Source of the DNA: Juglans regia
Taxonomy: Eukaryota; Streptophyta; Magnoliopsida; Fagales; Juglandaceae
Direction: 5' to 3'
Assembly: GCF_001411555.2 (NCBI RefSeq)
Contig: NC_049905.1
Coordinates: 7,159,053-7,223,052, forward strand
Length of the DNA stretch: 64,000 nucleotides
Below, piece by piece: positions 58,577 through 64,000 of the stretch (position 1 is the first letter of the stretch; every line of letters begins with the position of its first letter). Below the pieces are notes generated by a model that saw only the letters and a program-made list of their open reading frames with translations, did no database searches and was not told where the DNA came from. The translations under genes and the position numbers were made by a program.

Positions 58577-58794
58577 CAGCACATGGGATGCCTTTTGTGG
58601 AAGATGGTTTGTGGTTTGTTGAATAAGATTTAAAGCAGTTTGGCTATGCTCAGCTGTTTATATATGGGAGGAGGATGGACTCTTCATGCTAAGCTTATTA
58701 TTTTGGATCTCATCTATTACAATATCAAATTCCCTGATATATTTCAGGATGTTAAGTAAATATCATTAACATTGTGCCAGGGAGATAAGTTAAA

Positions 58795-58970
58795 AGTTGA
58801 ATAAAATATTGTTAGAATATTATTTTTTAATATTATTATTACTTTAAAATTTAAAAAAGTTGAATTAAAATTTAAAAAAATTGAATTATTTATTGTATTT
58901 TGTGTGAAATTTTAAAAAAGTTATAATGATGAGATGAATTGAGATAATTTATCAAAATCCAAACGTAATT
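58795..58970. repeat. MITE of the GTTTGGAT family, degenerate
   Basis: Core AAGTTGAATAAAATATTGTTAG to GATGAGATGAATTGAG, ending AAAATCCAAACG. Left end poorly preserved. Confidence 0.55.
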
Positions 58971-60505
58971 ACTGTAATTTTAAAATTTTTACTTCCCATT
59001 GGTTTAAGATCTCACTAATGAAGCTTACACCACGTAAGCACAAACATAAGATAAGCACGTGTCAATAAAAATAAAACAAATACAATTTAAATTTGACTTA
59101 AATTTATAAACAAAAGAACTTTTAGATTAAGAAAACCTTAATCTTTAAAATAAGCTAAAGTGAAATGGTGATCATGTTACACCCTTAATCTCAAAGAAAG
59201 GAAGGTGACATCTAGGGTTGGGCTTCGTCGGAGTCGGAATGTCCAATTCCAACTTCCGACTCCAACCAAAGTCGAAAGTCAAGTTGAGCTCCGACTATGA
59301 CTTCGAATCGTAACGGATTCCGACTCAAAGTTAAGTCTTTTTTTTTTCAATTTTCTTACCACTTTTTCATCATCCAAACAATATCCAAAGATTCTAAACA
59401 ACATCCAACAATTTTCATATCTGCACCCCTAGGGACTGGCCGTATCGAAAAAAGTGCGAGAGACTCAAAGAAATACAAGCATGAGAGAGGAAACAACTCG
59501 CAAAAATTAGGATGCCTAGAAAATATTTTTGAGAGAGAAATCGAGGTCAATGACGAAGACAACATCCAGAAATTAGGATGCCTAGACAACTCACAAAGCT
59601 TGACGAAGACAAGCATGAGAGACTCAAAGAAAGAGGTTTGTGAGGCTGAGTAGTTGCTATCAGCTGAGGACAAGAGAGAAAGAGAAGAAAAGAGAGATAA
59701 GCATAAGGTTTTAGTTGAAATGAAGAGATGAATATATATAAGACCATCATTAGTTTGGTTAAATGTATCTTCAAAATTTAGTCAATATCATATTTTTTTT
59801 TATATTTACTTATTCTATTTAAATTCAATCATTACATTAGATTAGCCATTCACTCTCTATATAATAATAAAATATTAATAAATTAATAATTTTTTTATTT
59901 AATTTATTTGTATCACATTTTATAATTTTACTAATTTAATATTAATAATAATTATATTCTAATTAAATTAATATTAAAAGCATCCATCTCAGATCTATAT
60001 TTCCCGACAAAGATGTTCAAAATCAACCATTTCCTACTGCAAATCAAAAACCAAAATCAACCAAAATTCAACCAGAAATTCATGGCGAATACCCATTTCC
60101 TATGGAACACTACGCCGAGATACGTTAGAGAGGGTGATGTTCCTAATCATTGTGATCTGTGTAATTAGTTGGTAAAAACCACCGTTTCTCCAAACTAACG
60201 AAGTGTATTACTATATTTATTATATCCTAAAAACGGATTAATACTCTCTTTTATATAAGATTTTTTTTTTTTAAATAATAATAATTTAATACTCTTCATT
60301 TCTCCACTCGAATCCAATTCGATACAAAAGAGACACGCCGAATACCCATTTCCCATCAACCAGAAATTCCTATGCAGAAATTCATACAAAACTCAACCAG
60401 AAATCAAGCCGAATACCCATGCCGAATACTCCTTGGAGATGAGTTATCAAGCAGAAGAAAGAGAGAGTGGAGTAAAAAAATTACTCAAGAAAGTAATTAC
60501 AGATC

Positions 60506-60535
60506 GGGAGTGGGAGTGGGAGTGGGAGTGGGAGT

Positions 60536-60581
<46 letters not shown>
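60506..60581. repeat. Compound microsatellite (GGGAGT)n then (GA)n
   Basis: About six GGGAGT hexamers run straight into GATAGAGAGATA and a GA run. A candidate length-polymorphic locus. Confidence 0.92.
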
Positions 60582-60584
<3 letters not shown>

Positions 60585-61939
60585 TGGAGTAAGAAATTTC
60601 GAGATCAAGAAAGTAAGAAAAACTGAGAGCTTAAAAAAATGCAATAAATCACTTACAGATCGGGAGTGGGACTGAGAGAGGGAGAGAGTGTGGAGGGGCG
60701 CAACTTCTGCGAATCGGGAGTGGGAGTGAGAGAGAGAAGAGAGTTTTACGGGTGGTGAAATGAAGTGAGTGCTTTCCCGCGTGGTTGATAGCCTTTCCCG
60801 CGTTTGGTTGTAGTGAAAAATTAATATTTTAATATTTAATATATTAATTGCAGTCCTTTATCTTTAGCCAATCATTATATAGTAAATATCTGAATTATTT
60901 TAAATTTATCTAATTTAATATAAATTTTTTTGACATAAATTATATAAGTTTTGATCAATCTGCTCCTCTGACCAAGTCAATAAAAATACTTTTAAGAGGT
61001 GTGAACATCGTGGTTTTAAAAAATTCTTAAATCTCACAAGAGAGTTAGGTGACTATTATTTTTAAATATTAAAATCTTGTTTCAATTTTGTTTTTTTTTC
61101 ATTCTTTTTTTAGAAAAATTTATCATAAAGTGATTTTTACATATTTCTCTAATGTAATTTGCTGCATCATTTTTTAATATAAAATAACTATTTTAACCAA
61201 TTATATTAATAGAATACATAAAAAATATAAAAATATAACTTTATATAGCATAATTCTTTCTTTTAATTGTTGGCTTGGCATACGTGATTTGTTAATTGGC
61301 AGGATGGATGGAATAATGAAAAAAGAATTGGAATATCAAAATTGAAATCACAAGATTGAAAAAAAATTGACCAATCATTAAGCGGATACAATAAAAATAA
61401 AGAAAAATTCTATTTGCAGGTCTAATTTGAAGACTGCTTTACAGGCCTAAATGAAACGCTACGCTTCATTAGTAAAAGTGAAAACAAGTAGTTGGAATCC
61501 CTTCCTTCCTCGAGAAAAATCGCTTTCTTAGATGAAATTGTTATCGAAATCTTTTTCCGTGAACCTCGTCTGCTCCCTTTCATATAATCACTCCTCTCTC
61601 TCTCCACTAATTCATTTTCTCCATCTTGCATATATTCCTCATCCTCCTCTTTCCAACCATTTGATACCTCATTTTCTTCATATGAAATCACATAATCCTC
61701 ATCCGAATGAGGTGACAAAAATTTCTTATGATCGATTTGTTTCAGCAAAGAAATCAAAAAACAAAAAGAGCCCAAAGAAAGAAAAAAAAAATCTCAAATA
61801 TGCCCTAGAACTTATTCAAAACTAGTTAGAATTAAACCAGAAAAAGTAATGAAATAAATAGTTATAAAAATCATCCGTTGGACGAATAACATTTTTACTT
61901 GAATTTCAATTTTTCATAAACAATAAATCTGAAGTCACA

Positions 61940-62130
61940 AAGAAGCCTTTGAAAAAGAAAAGAATATAGATCTAGATTTAGTGTCTTTTGGACCATCCGA
62001 TTATGACTTCATCTTTTCTGGGGAAGATAAGCATACCATCTCTGAAGAAGAGAGATAGGAAGTGACAAAAGCCAGAGAATTTTATAGAAATTTACATGAA
62101 AGTTTGAGGCGTTTAGAAAGAAAAGGATAA
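61940..62130 (+). pseudogene. Possible gene relic, unidentified
   Basis: One frame reads LDLVSFGPSDYDFIFSGEDK, then TISEEER, a stop at about 62057, and VTKAREFYRNLHESLRRLER to another stop. The acidic and heptad-like composition looks protein-coding, but I cannot name a family and no start or splice sites were found. It could be chance. Confidence 0.22.
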
Positions 62131-62474
62131 TATAGTCAATTCAAGTCTAGAAATGGGGATAATTTGGTCACTTTCAAGGAGTCCTCTCATAGGAATGTAC
62201 GTAGAACGATTCACAAACCAAAGTAAGCGAATGAGAGTTGGGACCAATCATTGCGAGAATAAGAAAAGGAATAAAACTACTTTCCTTTCCATTTAGACCA
62301 CTCTATTTAACCGTCGGTCAAAAAAACATTTTTTTATTTTTTTATTTAATAATTAAAAAACTGATTTTAAATATATTTTTTTATTTTTTTATTTTTTAAA
62401 AATATTTAAATATATAAAAAAAATATGAAGAAAAAAAAAAACCAGCGGTAAGTCTAAGAAAAGAACCGGCTAGC

Positions 62475-62492
62475 CACGTGACCGTTCACGTG
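62475..62492. promoter_or_regulatory. Paired G-boxes upstream of GH3 gene 2
   Basis: Two CACGTG hexamers at 62475-62480 and 62487-62492 form a near-perfect palindrome, CCACGTGACC / GTTCACGTGG, about 145-160 nt before ATG 62635. G-boxes bind bZIP and bHLH factors (light, ABA). None is seen before GH3 gene 1. Confidence 0.6.
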
Positions 62493-62634
62493 GTTACCTA
62501 CCTACCAGTCATTCCCTCTAATCCCGAGGACAAACTTTTCAGACACTACGATTTTACGTTAATCGTATGTTTATCGATTTGTTTTCTGGGTGCCTTCTCT
62601 AAGTCCAAGGTGATTGGCGAGTTTGATCTTCAGA

Positions 62635-64000
62635 ATGAGCATAGCAGAGGGCATGGATTCCGTTTACAGGGATACCAACGCACCCGTAGAGGCTCGTATC
62701 AAAGACCTGCTTTCTCGGATGACATTGAAAGAGAAGATCGGCCAGATGACCCAGATTGAGCGCCGAGTCGCCACTCCCGACGTCGTCAAAGACTTCTCCA
62801 TCGGTAGCCTCTTCTCTCTCTCGCTCTCTCTCTGTGAATGTAAAAAATTACGTTGTGTTTGTGGGTGTGTATATGCGTTCGTGTATAAGAAAATGCGCTC
62901 TCTCTCTCTCCGTTGACTCATACTGAAGTCATTTGGATCATATGAAAGTGCGCTTTTGAAAACAGTAAAAATTAAAAGTTCGCATTCATTTTTAGCTAAG
63001 TGGATCTTGATGACTGTATGTGTATGTTTCAGTTATGCATTTTTCCATACAATGGGTTGACTCTTTTTTCAGGGAGTATACTCAGTGCTGGTGGCAGTGG
63101 ACCCTTTGCAAAAGCAGCGTCTTCAGATTGGGCTGATATGGTTGACGGGATTCAGAAGTCTGCGCTTAAGTCACGGCTCGGGATACCGATAATATATGCG
63201 ATTGATGCGATTCATGGTAACAATAGTGTCTATGGTGCCACTATATTTCCTCACAATGTTGGCCTCGGAGCTACGAGGTTGGTGTTAGACTGTGTCCCTG
63301 GCTTTCGGGGTTTCTTACATAATTAATCACTTCTCCTCTAAATTAAAACACTCAAAATTGAAGGAAGAATTTTTATTCTTTTAGAAGAAAGAACTAAAAC
63401 AGCTTCACCGACTCAGGCAAGCAAACCGGCAGAGGAATCAATCAATAAATGTTGCAAACTCGAATACTTCTCAAAACAAAAATTCTCACGATGCCAGCCT
63501 TCAACCACCTTCTTAGTTTATGTTTTACTAGTTGAAACGTAGGAAAAAATGATTTCATTTCCGGGAAAGTTCAATGTCAAAGAACCACAACAGTTTTTTT
63601 TTTTTTTTGTATTTATGTACTTTTCTTAAAAACTTCTTAGCAGCCTTTGCAGACTCCGACCCACTTGTGTTTTTGAACTTGTGATAGGGATGCGGATTTG
63701 AATCGAAAGATCGGGGAAGCAACAGCACTTGAAGTTAGGGCAAGCGGCATTCACTATACTTTTGCTCCATGTCTGGCTGTAAGTATTATAAATATAATGT
63801 TTTGCCGAGGAAGTGCTTGTTTTGAAGCGTTTGCAGTGTTAACTGGTAGATTAAGTTTAGACTGTAACTCCGATTATGAGTAAAACTTCATTTAGTAACC
63901 GAACTTGGTGTAAACACATGCTTGCAATCTGGCAATGGGTTTCTTATATTGGAAGAAGAATTTTGTTGTTTATGCTTGGTGCTTTCTAACAACAGTACTG
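62635..64000 (+). CDS. Glycoside hydrolase family 3 enzyme, gene 2 (5' part; continues beyond the window)
   Basis: First three exons are 62635-62803, 63073-63277 and 63688-63778, with GT-AG introns and the same phases as gene 1 (1, 2, 0). The protein begins [13 protein letters not shown] and carries [41 protein letters not shown] and [19 protein letters not shown]. It is clearly a tandem paralogue of 48583-53292 and probably the same enzyme type. A second ATG at 62653 (MDSVYRD) could also be the start; I chose the first in frame. Active-site residues lie past the window edge. Exons 1-3 show no lesion, so it looks functional. The last 222 bp of the window are intron 3. Confidence 0.9.

Larger units (their letters stand above)
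58582..62460. other. Intergenic DNA between the two GH3 genes
   Basis: No intact gene recognised. It contains a MITE (about 58795-58970), a GGAGTCGGA-rich repeat near 59220-59300, short charged frames at 59297-59653, GGGAGT and GA microsatellites at 60506-60581 with a second GGGAGTGGGA patch at 60660-60730, and a possible gene relic at 61940-62130. 58582-58760 after the Copia element is probably the displaced 3' flank of GH3 gene 1. Confidence 0.6.

Noticed and set aside
61422..61775. 117-codon acidic minus-strand frame
   Set aside because: Low-complexity, no family motif, and the complementary strand is also open for 97 codons. Not supportable as a gene.

Overview
The window is nuclear DNA of a flowering plant, almost certainly a eudicot and probably a woody one. 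The evidence is spliced genes with GT-AG introns and plant family signatures, AT-rich intergenic DNA, and many plant transposons: CACTA, Copia, L1-type LINEs, a Ty3-type LTR and Tourist-like MITEs. The MITE style reminds me of walnut-family (Fagales) sequence, but that is an impression only. No bacterial operon, CRISPR array, rRNA or tRNA gene was seen.

Layout. 1-2370 is the 3' part of a decayed LINE. 2504-4556 is a non-autonomous CACTA element with both termini and a TTT target duplication. From 5174 to 45834 runs a large imperfect inverted duplication. The left arm (5174-17706) and right arm (39285-45834) each carry one complete hexose/H+ symporter gene of the STP family, facing away from each other. 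The two 512-aa proteins differ at only four positions. The left arm also holds a gag-only Copia element (5830-8090) sitting in an exon-like sequence, several MITEs and about 1.5 kb missing from the right arm.

The ~21.6-kb spacer is mostly a CACTA (En/Spm) complex from 20230 to about 39075. It has one clear terminal repeat, clusters of TTCGAA-type subterminal repeats, an opposite-strand plant transposon ORF, a decayed Tnp2-type transposase (31560-34629) and a decayed Transposase_24-type second gene (37200-38541). Nested inside are a structurally complete LINE with a 15-bp target duplication (24245-30139), a 123-bp minisatellite, and an LTR with a tRNA-Asp-type primer site lying between two copies of a duplicated transposase segment.

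45835-48430 is AT-rich and MITE-bearing. 48583-53292 is an apparently intact nine-exon glycoside hydrolase family 3 gene (615 aa, beta-glucosidase/exoglucanase type). A young Copia element (53465-58576) with non-canonical TA...CA LTR ends lies just downstream. Its polyprotein frame has one internal stop, and a MITE has jumped into its 3' LTR. A second, tandem GH3 gene starts at 62635 and runs off the window.

How the genes could fit together: a GH3 enzyme would release glucose from glucans or glucosides, and an STP symporter would import hexose across the plasma membrane. Their proximity is suggestive at most. The main novelty is structural: the asymmetric inverted gene duplication around a transposon nest, and the readable insertion histories. 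All names rest on motif recognition by eye; no database search was run.
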